The notes under the pieces: generated by a model
Database searches by the model: none
What the model saw: only the letters and a program-made list of their open reading frames with translations
Told to the model about the DNA's origin: nothing
Translations under genes and position numbers: made by a program
In this document: positions 26,172 through 35,800 of the stretch, one piece after another
Position numbering within the stretch: the first letter of the stretch is position 1
How the letters are laid out: each line of letters opens with the position of its first letter
Assembly: GCF_018449775.1 (NCBI RefSeq)
Contig: NZ_JAAVVB010000002.1
Location: 558,001 to 622,000 of the forward strand
Source of the DNA: Mucilaginibacter sp. dw_454
Lineage (GTDB): Bacteria; Bacteroidota; Bacteroidia; Sphingobacteriales; Sphingobacteriaceae
Direction of reading: 5' to 3'
DNA length: 64,000 bases

Positions 26172-27014
26172 ATGAAGAAATTTATCATAGGCGTAGCTAT
26201 GCTACTATCAGCCGCCATTTTTACTGCTAAGGCGCAGGATCTGACCATTCCGCAACCCAGCACACAACAAACCATTATTCAAAACTTTGGCCTGGGGCAG
26301 GTTACTTTAACTTATTCGCGCCCAAATGTTAAGGGTCGTAAGATCTTTGGTTACATGGAGCCTTACGGCAAAGTTTGGCGCACCGGTGCTAACTGGGCCA
26401 CCACCATAAAATTTAGTGACGATGTAACCATAGAAGGCAAACCGGTTGCTGCCGGTGAGTATGCTTTATTTAGTATCCCCGGGCAAAAAGAATGGGTGTT
26501 TATCCTGAATAAAACCGTTAAGCAATGGGGCGCTTATACTTACAAAGAAAGTGATGATGTGATACGCTTTACTGTCCCTGTTAAGACTACACCTGCCATT
26601 ACCGAAAGCCTGACCATGGATTTTGCCGATGCCGGTATAACCGACTGTTTTTTGCAACTGAACTGGGAGCACGTACACACCGGGCTGCATTTGAAAATTG
26701 ATGTAGATACTAAGATCATGGCCAATATAGACCGCGCCATGCAAGGCGCAAAGAAGCCTTATTATTTTGCGGCGATATACTATTACAACAACAATAAAGA
26801 CCTACAAAAAGCATTAGATTGGATGCAGACTTACGACAAAGCGCAACCAAACTCAGATAATATTAAGTACTGGATTGCTCGCATTCAATTGAAAATGGGT
26901 GATAAAAAGGCGGCCATAGCCACCGCTACAGAAGGCGTGAACCTGGCCACAAAAGATAAAGACGAAGAGTATACCCGCCTGAACAAAGAAGTTTTAGCCG
27001 AAGCTCAGAAATAG
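26172..27014 (+). CDS. DUF2911 family secreted protein
   Basis: 280 residues with a signal peptide (about 1-21, ending AKA). The DUF2911 (PF11138) core is recognised from VTLTYSRPNVKGRKIFGYM, PYGKVWRTGANWATTIKFS and AGEYALFSIPGQKEWVFILNK (about 45-120). The C-terminal third (about 195-280) is helical and TPR-like (LDWMQTYDKAQPNSDNIKYW, ARIQLKMGDKKAAIATATEG). The function of the family is unknown; such proteins are abundant in Bacteroidota. It stands alone between repeats and an intrinsic terminator. Confidence 0.88.
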   Translation: MKKFIIGVAMLLSAAIFTAKAQDLTIPQPSTQQTIIQNFGLGQVTLTYSRPNVKGRKIFGYMEPYGKVWRTGANWATTIKFSDDVTIEGKPVAAGEYALFSIPGQKEWVFILNKTVKQWGAYTYKESDDVIRFTVPVKTTPAITESLTMDFADAGITDCFLQLNWEHVHTGLHLKIDVDTKIMANIDRAMQGAKKPYYFAAIYYYNNNKDLQKALDWMQTYDKAQPNSDNIKYWIARIQLKMGDKKAAIATATEGVNLATKDKDEEYTRLNKEVLAEAQK

Positions 27015-27040
27015 ATTTTAGTTTTTAGTTTAATAGGGTA

Positions 27041-27075
27041 AAAGTCCGCTGTTATGGCGGGCTTTTTTTGTTTTT
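27041..27075 (+). terminator. Intrinsic terminator after the DUF2911 gene
   Basis: GTCCGC and GCGGGC form a short stem around TGTTATG, followed by seven T from 27063. The stem includes one G-U pair. Confidence 0.75.
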
Positions 27076-27131
27076 TAGTGTTTTAAAGTGTTTCAAGTGG
27101 TTTTTAAATGATTTAAGATTGCCCCATTACC

Positions 27132-27232
27132 ACCACGTCATCGCGAACGAGGAACGAGTGTGGCGATCTCCGGATCGCTTGTTTACCTTCTTGTTGTACA
27201 GAGATCGTCACGCTATGCTCACGATGACGTGG
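27132..27232. repeat. Palindromic repeat, CACGTCATCGCGAACGAGG type
   Basis: The left arm CCACGTCATCGCGAACGAGG...GGCGATCTC (27132-27170) and right arm GAGATCGTCACGC...CACGATGACGTGG (27201-27232) are reverse complements with a 30-bp spacer. An apparent 85-residue frame over 27068-27325 is produced by this element and flanking sequence. Confidence 0.82.
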
Positions 27233-27260
27233 CGGCGAGTGAGTTGCGTCAAGATCACAA

Positions 27261-27398
27261 GTGAAACAAAAAATGACTTAAAAGTATTTTTTGCTGTTTC
27301 ATTTTGTTTCACTGTATTTTTATAAAGCATTGTAAATCAATAAATTAACTTAAAATAGTGTTTCACTTGTTTCATTTGTTATACACCCACGTGAAACA
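27261..27398. promoter_or_regulatory. Cluster of TGTTTCAC/GTGAAACA octamers
   Basis: GTGAAACA occurs at 27261 and 27391, TGTTTCAC at 27305 and 27359, and the 7-mer TGTTTCA at 27295 and 27368: six copies, both orientations, in about 140 bp upstream of the phosphoesterase gene (start 27482). It may be a multi-site operator or a degenerate mini-repeat; nothing else is seen in this gap. Confidence 0.4.
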
Positions 27399-27481
27399 AA
27401 ACAACAGTCAGTCGGCGGCCGTGACACTTAAAACTAAGTTAACATACCAATGATATCTTTATCGCCATAATAGCACAAACT

Positions 27482-28327
27482 ATGAGCAACAGACGTAATT
27501 TCCTGAAGACCGGCATTGTAGGCGTAGCCGGCCTTAACCTGTTACCGGCCGTAAACGCCTTTGCCGGCGAGGCTACCACTAAACCATCAGCCGACAAGTT
27601 TAAGTTACGTTTTGCCATAGCCTCCGATGGTCACTACGCACAACCGGATACCGACTCTGACCAGTTCTACACCGACCTGGTGAAGTGGATGAACAAGGAG
27701 CATGCAGATAACCATCTCGACTTTATCATTGTCAACGGTGATCTGGTGCATAACCGCCCCGACCTGTTGAAGAAGGTGAAGGAGACGTACCTTGACAAGT
27801 TCCCTGTGCCTTATTATACCATTCCCGGCAATCACGACTTTGCCGATGCTGCTGTTTGGAAGAGTGTGTTTGGTTATGAGGACAAGTATTCGGTAGATAA
27901 AGGAGATATAGGCTTAGTGTTTGCCAATACCGCTGATACCAAAGGTGGTTATGTATGCCCTGATTATAACTTCCTGAAATCGGCGCTGGACGCCTATAAA
28001 GACAAGCAGATTGTATTTGTGATCCTGCATATCCCCCCACACCAATGGACACCCGAGGAGAAGACCATCTTTGTTGATTGCCCGGAGATTATCGAACTGT
28101 TGCATAGCTATCCAAATATCAAAGCCACCTTCCATGGCCATGACCATACATTAGACGGTATACGCTATACCGGCAAGTTGCCACATCTGTGGGATTCGCA
28201 CTTCGGCGGCAACTGGGGTACTGATTATAAAGGCTACCGCATAGTTGAAGTAAGCGCTAATAATGAGATCAATACCTACCAGGTTAATGCCAGCCAAAAC
28301 CCTAAGTTGAATTCGAACAAGCTGTAA
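27482..28327 (+). CDS. Tat-exported metallophosphoesterase (calcineurin-like)
   Basis: 281 residues. A twin-arginine type leader SNRRNFLKTGIVGVAGLNLL precedes the mature part. The metal-binding blocks of the calcineurin-like family appear in order: FAIASDGHYA (D-x-H), VNGDLVHNR (GD), PGNHDFAD (GNHD), VILHIPPH and TFHGHDHTLDG (GHDH). It hydrolyses phosphate mono- or diesters in the periplasm, exported folded with its two metals; the natural substrate is unknown. It is transcribed alone, with the octamer cluster upstream. Confidence 0.9.
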   Translation: MSNRRNFLKTGIVGVAGLNLLPAVNAFAGEATTKPSADKFKLRFAIASDGHYAQPDTDSDQFYTDLVKWMNKEHADNHLDFIIVNGDLVHNRPDLLKKVKETYLDKFPVPYYTIPGNHDFADAAVWKSVFGYEDKYSVDKGDIGLVFANTADTKGGYVCPDYNFLKSALDAYKDKQIVFVILHIPPHQWTPEEKTIFVDCPEIIELLHSYPNIKATFHGHDHTLDGIRYTGKLPHLWDSHFGGNWGTDYKGYRIVEVSANNEINTYQVNASQNPKLNSNKL

Positions 28328-28403
28328 TTTCAATTTGGGGCGACATTATCAAGCGTAGCTTCGTAGTTTTGTGCGCCGCTAAGGCAATATAAACACAATC
28401 AGC

Positions 28404-28745
28404 ATGACAGCACAAGTAGCTAACCTCATCAATAAGTCAAAGAGTAAGTCGCTAAGTTTCAAAGAAGTAATAGACTTTATAGAAGCCCACTACGCACACC
28501 ATCCAACCGCATTCAAAAACGGCGATGTCTATAATGAAGCCACCCAAAACCAGGGTAGTGCTAAGGTTTTCGCGTTTGCTCAACTCAATAACCTAAGTGC
28601 AGCCGATACGCTTTACCTGTTTGCTGAACACTACCAGGCAGTGTTGGACAATCCGGGCGGTACAGACCATCAAAACATCAGGCAGTTTATGGCTCATGGT
28701 TGGGATGGGATAGCATTTGAAGGGCAGGCGCTGATAGCGAAATAG
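28404..28745 (+). CDS. HopJ-type family protein (PF08888)
   Basis: 113 residues. The family is recognised by SFKEVIDFIEAHYAHHPTAF, then F-x-N-G-x-x-Y-N-E-A-T-Q-N-Q-G-S-A-K-V and the tail GGTDHQNIRQFMAHGWDGI. The name comes from a Pseudomonas type III effector, but homologues are widespread in free-living bacteria without such secretion, and no export signal or secretion genes are seen here. It is probably a small housekeeping protein of unknown function. A strong terminator follows 6 bp after the stop. Confidence 0.88.
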   Translation: MTAQVANLINKSKSKSLSFKEVIDFIEAHYAHHPTAFKNGDVYNEATQNQGSAKVFAFAQLNNLSAADTLYLFAEHYQAVLDNPGGTDHQNIRQFMAHGWDGIAFEGQALIAK

Positions 28746-28751
28746 ACTATA

Positions 28752-28791
28752 AAAGCGAAAGACCGTCCTTTTAGGGCGGTCTTTCGTTTTT
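28752..28791 (+). terminator. Intrinsic terminator after the HopJ-family gene
   Basis: GCGAAAGACCGTCC pairs with GGCGGTCTTTCG around TTTTA, and is followed by TTTTT. The A-rich left flank means it may also stop transcription coming from the opposite strand gene at 28817. Confidence 0.88.
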
Positions 28792-28816
28792 ATGCAAAGC
28801 TTTAAGCTTTTATTTA

Positions 28817-29074
28817 TCAACTCATGTTCTCTTCGATTGCCTGGTTGTACTCGGACCTACGGTGTGTGAAGTGGGGACAGCTATCATGGGCAGAAAGATA
28901 AAGCTCATTATAACTGCAAAAGCCATCCTGGTCGCGCACGGAAGCATACCCCGAACTCATGGTCTTAAGCCCGGGATAAACCGCTTCTACAAACGCCGGA
29001 TCATTCTCAAAATGAGCACATTGCTTGCAAGTTGGTCCCGAAGTGCCTAGCTGAAGTAAGTCGAAAAGTTTCAT
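28817..29074 (-). CDS. Small cysteine-containing protein downstream of a YeiH-type transporter
   Basis: 85 residues. I do not recognise the family. Four cysteines lie in a CKQC pair (17-20) and a later C...C pair (DGFCSYNELYLSAHDSCPHF), with neighbouring His residues, suggesting a zinc or iron-sulfur site. No signal peptide or membrane segment. It starts 3 bp after the transporter stop codon and is read in the same direction, so the two are an operon. The shared terminator lies just past its end. It may be an accessory or redox-sensing partner of the transporter; that is inference. Confidence 0.65.
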   Translation of the reverse strand: MKLFDLLQLGTSGPTCKQCAHFENDPAFVEAVYPGLKTMSSGYASVRDQDGFCSYNELYLSAHDSCPHFTHRRSEYNQAIEENMS

Positions 29075-29077
29075 TGC

Positions 29078-30466
29078 TTAGTGTGTGACAATTGAGGCCC
29101 AGTAATGGCCGAATACCAATATCGACAGTACATAACCTAAAGCCACGTTCACCACAACACCAGCCGTAAAAGCAGCAAAAGGCTTAATACCGGCAGATGC
29201 CAAATCGCGGAAACGAGTAGTTAGGCCAATACTCAGGAAACTAAAGGTAAATGCCCAGGTGCGTAATGCGGTGATTGGCAGTATAAGCGATGGCTTTACT
29301 ATTTTGTTATACTCGCCCAGTGTATTGCTATGTACAATCAAAGACGTTAATATTGACGCGATTAAGAAGCCGATCACAAATTTAGGAAAGCGCCACCAGA
29401 TCTGGCCAACCTGAACTTTTGATTTAGTTTCGTTACGCTCCCAATAAGTTACCGAAATAAGTGCTAAAGCTAAAGACCAGATACCAATCCATACATCACG
29501 GCCAATAACTTTAATTAAAGTGTAAGCTGCGATAGCTTGGTCTGCGGTGCCGGCAACTATGTGTGAGCCAGCCAGGCCGCCATAAGATTGTGCGGCAGCT
29601 AAACCAGCGGCATCAGCAAATTCTGAGGTGCCTATCCAGGCTCCGGCTACGCCTGTAGGCAGGTTAAGCAATCTGCAAACAAACGGCAATGTGAAAATAA
29701 GAATGATAGCATAAAACACTACCAAACTAATAGCTATTGGCGGATGCTCTTTTTTGGCACGTACCGCACCTGCAACGGCAATTGATGCAGAAACGCCGCA
29801 AACAGCGCCGCCTGCTCCTAAAACTGCTGCTAGTCTATGGTCTAATCCCAGTTTCCTGGCCACAAAGAAGATAGTTGCAAACGTAACGATAGATACTATA
29901 GAAGCCTGTAAAATAGCTACCGGGCCGGCCCATATAATTAAGGTAAAAGGCAATGTCGCACCTAATAGTACTATACCTAGCTTAATATAAAATTCAACGC
30001 GGAAACCTGCATCCAGCCAGCGGGGTAAACCTACAACGTTAGAGAGAATAAGCCCTACTCCTAATGCCAGCAATGGCGGTTCAAGATTATACTTATTAGC
30101 CTGATCCCAACTACCTATAATGTAGATGACAAAAGAAATTACAAATATAAAAATGAAGGCGGGGATAAACGCTTTGGCTTTCTGCCCAACAAACGAAGTT
30201 ACGATGGTGAAAAGTACCAGGAAAGCGGCCAACAATGCCACATATTTAATGCCGTTCTTTGATAGCTGCGTGCCCAATTGAGACAGCGTAGACCATTTGC
30301 CCGGCGATACGGCAATCCAGCCGATGCTTGAGCCGCCCAAATAAAATGCATAGGCAATTACAACGATGCTTAGTCCAAGCCAAACAGCCCACCAGTCTTC
30401 TTTCGACCAGAATTCTGACCAGCCCGAGGGTTTTGATTCAGTTGTTTCAGTATTGATTGTTGTCAT
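29078..30466 (-). CDS. YeiH-family (PF03601) membrane transporter, putative sulfate exporter type
   Basis: 462 residues with about 12 hydrophobic segments. The family marks are LALGVGLILSNVVGLP, EFYIKLGIVLLGATLPF, AVLGAGGAVCGVSASIAV (near 220-235) and AWIGTSEFADAAGLAAAQSY. Many members are annotated as putative sulfate exporters; related proteins near sulfur-metabolism genes support anion export, but direct evidence is limited. The N-terminal ~45 residues are a soluble extension. It forms an operon with the small Cys protein. Confidence 0.88.
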   Translation of the reverse strand: MTTINTETTESKPSGWSEFWSKEDWWAVWLGLSIVVIAYAFYLGGSSIGWIAVSPGKWSTLSQLGTQLSKNGIKYVALLAAFLVLFTIVTSFVGQKAKAFIPAFIFIFVISFVIYIIGSWDQANKYNLEPPLLALGVGLILSNVVGLPRWLDAGFRVEFYIKLGIVLLGATLPFTLIIWAGPVAILQASIVSIVTFATIFFVARKLGLDHRLAAVLGAGGAVCGVSASIAVAGAVRAKKEHPPIAISLVVFYAIILIFTLPFVCRLLNLPTGVAGAWIGTSEFADAAGLAAAQSYGGLAGSHIVAGTADQAIAAYTLIKVIGRDVWIGIWSLALALISVTYWERNETKSKVQVGQIWWRFPKFVIGFLIASILTSLIVHSNTLGEYNKIVKPSLILPITALRTWAFTFSFLSIGLTTRFRDLASAGIKPFAAFTAGVVVNVALGYVLSILVFGHYWASIVTH

Positions 30467-30635
30467 AATAATTGTTTTGTTTTAAGATTAAGTATTATCG
30501 ACGACAATTATAATTAAATATGGTTAATCTATCAAATTAGTAGACATTAAGTTTATGTTAACAAATTGGGTTTTGTTTACATTGCCTGTTTTTGTACGCG
30601 CAGTGGCGTTTATTAGAAATGCCTTCGGGCGTTAT

Positions 30636-30684
30636 CCCAAAACACACAAGGCTATCCCTTTAAGATAGCCTTGTGTGTTTTGGG
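30636..30684 (-). terminator. Perfect 21-bp hairpin downstream of an SDR gene
   Basis: Bases 30636-30656 pair perfectly with 30664-30684 around a 7-nt loop. It lies 17 bp past the stop of the SDR gene (minus strand). No T-run follows on that strand, so it might be a Rho-independent-like or processing/stability element rather than a classical terminator. Confidence 0.65.
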
Positions 30685-30701
30685 CGATTTAGTAATGCTG
30701 T

Positions 30702-31424
30702 TTACCAGGGTACTTCACCGCCGTCTTTGAAGAATCTGGCGATACCGGCAGGCAATAGTTGTGTTGCCAGTTTGACGATTGGCTTTGCACCTTCTTCCAC
30801 GGTTTTTGCGCCTTGAAATTGGTTAAGGTCTGTAGAGGTGTAGCCAGGTGTAACACTATTAACGCTGATGCCTTCGTCGGCGAGCTCATTTGCCAGCATT
30901 GCCGTAAAACCATTTAGCGCAGTTTTGGATGACCCGTAAGAGTGGTATTTAGCACGATTAGGGTTTCGTTCTGTTGCAGTATGTACGGCAAGAGAACCCA
31001 ATTCGCTGGATACATTGATGATGGCCGGTTGCCCGGATTTTTTTAACAGCGGCAAAAACTCATAGGTGGTTTGTATAACGCCAAAAAAATTGACATCGAA
31101 TATTTTGCGCAAATTATCTACATCGCCCGTGGCGAAATCTTGTGGTTGCTCACCGGCAATACCGGCATTGTTGATCAGAATATCTAAAGAATGCTGTTTA
31201 TTCTCTAACTCCTCCCTTGCCTGGCGTACCGATACGATATCTGCAACATCTATCACTACCAAAGCTACGTTGGTTATGCCCTGGTCATTAAGATTTTTGA
31301 TAGCTTCTAATCCGTTTTCTTTATTCCTGCTACCCAAATAAACAAAATAGTCTAATTGCGCCAATTGCCTGGCGGTTTCAAAACCAATTCCTTTATTTGC
31401 GCCGGTAATTAATACTGTTTTCAT
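30702..31424 (-). CDS. SDR family oxidoreductase (carbonyl reductase-like)
   Basis: 240 residues. It begins TVLITGANKGIGFETARQLA (cofactor site), with NNAG near 87 and catalytic INVSSELGS plus Y-G-S-S-K (tyrosine and lysine intact), then PGYTSTDL. The insertion before the catalytic Tyr is typical of the CBR1-like group, which reduces quinones and carbonyls with NADPH. It stands alone with its own hairpin downstream and no pathway neighbours, so substrate is unknown. Confidence 0.9.
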   Translation of the reverse strand: MKTVLITGANKGIGFETARQLAQLDYFVYLGSRNKENGLEAIKNLNDQGITNVALVVIDVADIVSVRQAREELENKQHSLDILINNAGIAGEQPQDFATGDVDNLRKIFDVNFFGVIQTTYEFLPLLKKSGQPAIINVSSELGSLAVHTATERNPNRAKYHSYGSSKTALNGFTAMLANELADEGISVNSVTPGYTSTDLNQFQGAKTVEEGAKPIVKLATQLLPAGIARFFKDGGEVPW

Positions 31425-31561
31425 GGTGGTGTATTTTGATTGATGCTTTAGTTATGCAAAGTAAGCTGCTCAATCGTTATATCACAATGTATCATTTGCG
31501 GCAGATATAGGATTTTTCACGGTTTAATAGCCTTTTATAGCGATTATAGAAAATGCCGGGT

Positions 31562-31777
31562 TTAAGCCGGTGCAATTATAGGCTGATAATAATCAACGTA
31601 TAATTTTACCTTCCGCGAAGTTTTAAAGGAAGCTATGATCGCTTCAAAATCAGCCGACATCAACAAAAAGTCTGATCTTAAATCCTGGATATGTTGCTCG
31701 TTTTCTGTCAGCTCTTCCATAATATACTCTAACTCGTCTATTTTGTTGTCTAGCTTGTTCTCCAAAAATAAGTCCAT
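31562..31777 (-). CDS. Small hypothetical protein, acidic coiled-coil
   Basis: 71 residues. The first 45 are acidic and heptad-like (LDNKIDELEYIMEELTENEQ), ending in a beta-like tail KLYVDYYQPI. I do not recognise a family. No signal peptide. The frame is the only sizeable one in this gap and starts with ATG, but ribosome-binding evidence is weak, so it may not be a gene. Confidence 0.4.
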   Translation of the reverse strand: MDLFLENKLDNKIDELEYIMEELTENEQHIQDLRSDFLLMSADFEAIIASFKTSRKVKLYVDYYQPIIAPA

Positions 31778-31849
31778 TTTTTAGGGGTTAAGCACTATTG
31801 CTTATTTGTAACACATTAATAGACCGGCGGTTTCGTTCTTTGTTAGCCA

Positions 31850-32794
31850 TTAATTGAATAACACATATCTTAAATCAAGCTCGAAAGTGTTATTGGCATA
31901 GGTTCTTAATGGCCCGGTATTATTGGTATATGAAATCATGATACCAACTGCATTTAGGTTCAACCCTAATAGAAGTGTAGCACTCTTGTCTGAATGATAT
32001 ATGCCCGAAATATCGAAGTGGTTCTCATCCACAGCAACATTTGCACCAGCATCTACAATATTACCGAGCCCTTTTGCTCCGCGAAATGCTATTTTAGGCT
32101 CAATACTGGTGCTTTGCCCATTATCTATTTTATAACTCACAGCGGTGTAAAAGGTAGATCTGTTGATATCCAGGTTATCTGTCTGGTTTGGAAAAAACAA
32201 ACTTTTTAAGTTAGGCACTGCGGCTTGAACATTAAAACTGTTACTGGTATAAGCGAGGCCCAAATCACCATCTACATACGCGCCGCGTTGGTTAAAACTC
32301 TGTGCCGATTGATCTCCAGGGTCGGCTACTATTTTGTTGTAATCGACATGATTATCCTTAAAACCTAAGGATACGCCGAAATTTAACTTCTGGTCATCCT
32401 CATTTAACGGCAAGTGATAGGCATATGTGGCCATGGCCCTTGTTCGGCTAATCAGGCCGGCACTATTATTATCAATCATTAGCCCTACGCCGACACGATT
32501 TCCTGCGTTGTACTCGGCAGTAAGGTTTTGCAAAACCGGGTTGCCCGGTATGGTTGTCCATTGCTGTTGGTAGCCGGCATTTAGTTTTAAGCCTTTGTCG
32601 ATACCAGCCATTGCGGGGTTGGCCAAATATTGGTTTTGAAAATATACCGACTGAAAATCTGCCGACTGCGCATTGGCCTGTTTTGCGCCAAGTATGATAA
32701 CGGTAATCAGGCATATCAAACGGCCCGGCCATTTAAATATTTTTACTGGCGATATGATCATTTTAATTTCAGAAATATGGTGAGGTTGTAGCAT
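31850..32794 (-). CDS. PorP/SprF-family T9SS membrane protein
   Basis: 314 residues; ATG 32761 (MIISPVKIF) is an alternative start giving a shorter signal region. After a signal peptide ending ANA the mature part begins SADFQSVYFQNQYLANPAMA, the hallmark of PorP/SprF proteins, followed by repeated beta-strands and a terminal Y-V-L-F-N. These outer-membrane proteins anchor the surface of specific T9SS type B cargo. The cargo-like gene is immediately upstream on the same strand with a 20-bp gap, so the two form a unit. Confidence 0.9.
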   Translation of the reverse strand: MLQPHHISEIKMIISPVKIFKWPGRLICLITVIILGAKQANAQSADFQSVYFQNQYLANPAMAGIDKGLKLNAGYQQQWTTIPGNPVLQNLTAEYNAGNRVGVGLMIDNNSAGLISRTRAMATYAYHLPLNEDDQKLNFGVSLGFKDNHVDYNKIVADPGDQSAQSFNQRGAYVDGDLGLAYTSNSFNVQAAVPNLKSLFFPNQTDNLDINRSTFYTAVSYKIDNGQSTSIEPKIAFRGAKGLGNIVDAGANVAVDENHFDISGIYHSDKSATLLLGLNLNAVGIMISYTNNTGPLRTYANNTFELDLRYVLFN

Positions 32795-32814
32795 TTGTTT
32801 TTAATGTTGATGTA

Positions 32815-35800
32815 CTATTTATCTGTTAAAATGGTAATGAAGCCCTTAACGGTTCCTTGGCCGGGTCCTAAGTCTATGGCGTAGTAATAAGTGTCTTCGT
32901 TAAGTACTGCTCCATGATATGTACCGTCCCAGTCGTTGGTGTAGCCTTTTTTCTGGTATAATATTTTACCTGTTTTATCAAAAACGGTCACCGTGTTATT
33001 GGGGTAGTTAAGAATGTTTTGAACCACCCACGTATCATTCTTACCATCGCCATTTGGCGACATGAAATTGTTGGGTACTACAGCTGTTTTTTGCAAATCC
33101 GCCCTGGTTACTGTCAGGGTATAGGTTTTTTTGGTGATGCCGTCTTGCGCGGTTACAACCGTGGTGATGATATTGTCGCCCACGTTTAAAGCGATGGGGC
33201 CGCTTGCCAATCCATTATTTACTGCCACACCATTTATTTTCACAGCCGCTGCAGCATCTGCCAGTGTTGGTGTAAGTGTAATGTTGCTGATGCTATTATC
33301 TACGGCAGCAGTATAACTTTGTGTAGTGCCAATAAATACCGGTGATAAAGAGCCACTGCTGATGGCAAGGTTGGAAAGCATCGCGTTAGCAGAAGTTGTA
33401 GCTAAAACGGTTAACGCGGTGCTGTTGGCAGCGGCTTGTATAAACACATAATTTGCAGCGCTTAAACCTGTACCGGTAATATCATAGCTACCTGCGGGGC
33501 TGTTTGTAGTAGCCGAAGTTATAAAACTAAGTGTGCCGGTTGTGGCCAACGTTTGTGTATCTGAACCGACGAAACCGGTTACTGTGCCCGTAAAGGCTGG
33601 ATTAGCGGTTCCTGCATTTCTGGATGCAGCTACGGCAGTATAAGTTAGGGTAGCAGCAGTTATTGCGCCTGTGGTATTTGGTACATAATTTATACTGTAA
33701 TTATTACCGCTGTTGCCATCATTTATAACTAAGCCACTTGCGGTAAGAGTTTTGTCTGTACCAACGCTGGAAGAGTTAAAAGTTTGTGTAAGTGTAGCAG
33801 AAACAGCATCTGAGCCAAGCAAACCGGTTACCACAGGTGTTTTTGTCGAAACCACATCGGCACTGTATACTTTTGTATCGGCTTGAGCGGTTACAGTGGC
33901 CACAGCCGGCGTTATAACGCCTGACGTATTTGATACATAAGTTATAGCATAGTTATTACCGCTATTGCCGTCATTTATTATCAATCCGCTTGCGGTAAGT
34001 GTTTTGCCAGTACCCACATTACTATTATTGAAAGTTTGTATAGCGGGGGTGGATGCTGCATCTGTGCCCAATAAACCGCTAACAACCGGGGCAACTGTCG
34101 ACGTTGTAGTTTTAGTATATACCTTACTATCTGCCTGAGCAGTGACGGTAACCGGTGCCGTTGTAATATTTGCCATTGTGGTGGCGGTGGCGTTTACTGT
34201 ATAATTGGCTGCCGCCGCTCCATTGATAGTTATGCCGGTAACATTCACCGGCTTGCCGGTGCCAACGTTTTTATCGGCAAACGTCGCTGTATAATTTGTT
34301 GTAAATACATCTCCGCTAACCCGGTTATCGGTTAAGGTAACCGTTGCATTGGTAGTGTTGTCAAACGTTTTGTTCACCCCGGTTGCATTAATAGTCAAAG
34401 CTGATTTACTTACCGTACCATTGTATGGCACATAGGTAATGGTATAATTACCTGCCAGAAAACCGCCTAACCCGGTTGCTGCCGATGGGGTTATCTGGTA
34501 AGTTGCTCCGGCAGGCGTATTGGCCGCAATACCAGCTGCGTCTGGAGTCAGGGTGACGCTGGTTACAGTGTCGCCCGATAAAGTTGGTGTATGTGTAAAG
34601 TTAGTACCCACGCCTGCTGTAAGCGCCGTGCCGTACGGTTTGGGCGAACCAGTGGCAGTAATAGTTAGCGGTATTGGCGTTACCGTAATATCGCCGGGAG
34701 TATAGGTAATATTATAATTAGTTTCTGTAAAAGGTCGCTGGCCGATAGGTGCGCTTGGTACTATAGCACCTGTATAATTTGCCACCGGCGCACCTATAGT
34801 GCCGCCGGTGATGTAAGTGATGGTTATACTGTCTATAGTTTGTCCGTTTTGTAGCCCGGTTGCTGTAAATGCGGTAAACCCACTTCCGCTAGTCAGGGCC
34901 GTTCCGTAAGCTTTTGTGGTATTGCCAACCGAAATAGTTAAGGGCGCTTTGCTAACGGTACTTGGTACTGCTGTAACATCAACTTCGGTAGCATAGGAGC
35001 TGCTTAGCGCTATGACACCAGAATACCCAGCTGCCGGCGCGGTAGCCGATAGCCTGATGTACACAGGCGTAGATGGAAGATCGCCACCCGCACCGCCTAT
35101 AACTACATTATCGGCAAATCCTGTGGTGGGGTTATCGCTTACCTCATATCCTTCGGGCGGCGTAACGGTTATACCATCTACCAGATTAGTGCCCGATACA
35201 TTAAAACTGCTAACCGCCGACGCTGTCCCGTAAACCGTACTTAATGCCGAAGGGATGCCTGACGATGCAATAACGGGCGAAATGGTTGTTATAGTTGCCG
35301 GATTGCCGGCGGCGGCTGTTGTTAGATATTGTTCATTTCCCGGTGTTCCGTTATATTCCATCACCATTACAGTGTAGGCTGATCCCAGGTTAAGGCCAGA
35401 AATATCTACTGTGTTACCCGTGCCATTGTAAACGCAATACCAGCCTGTATTATCAATTTCGTTTCCCCCTAAGAAGGTAGAAACGCCTGTGTAAGGCGTG
35501 CCATTAACCGGCGTTGGCGTGCCGTTGGCTACTCCTGCATATACAAATACTCTTCTCGATGTGCCATTTCCATTTGTCCAGGTGGCTGTAGTATAGGTAT
35601 AGGTTGTACCTGTGAAAATGATATTACTTGCCGGTATATCCGGCGTATGTAACGGACTATTACGCAATACAGCCAGAATAGGGGTGAGGTTACTCGGTAC
35701 AATAATATCCGGTTTTCCGTCACCGTCCAGATCTGCTATAGCTACCCCACCAGGTGCTGACCCTACAGTAAAATCTACTTTTGCAGCAAAAGATGATGCT

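Noticed and set aside
27068..27325. 85-residue frame on the + strand
   Set aside because: It overlaps a terminator tail and a palindromic repeat, shows no family resemblance, and has repeat-derived composition.
28404..28745. Type III secretion effector (HopJ)
   Set aside because: The family is widespread in non-pathogens and there are no type III secretion genes; the name is historical.
33640..34150. Possible CRISPR-like or tandem non-coding repeat
   Set aside because: The repeats are coding MBG-like modules of a surface protein; unit length and divergence do not fit CRISPR.
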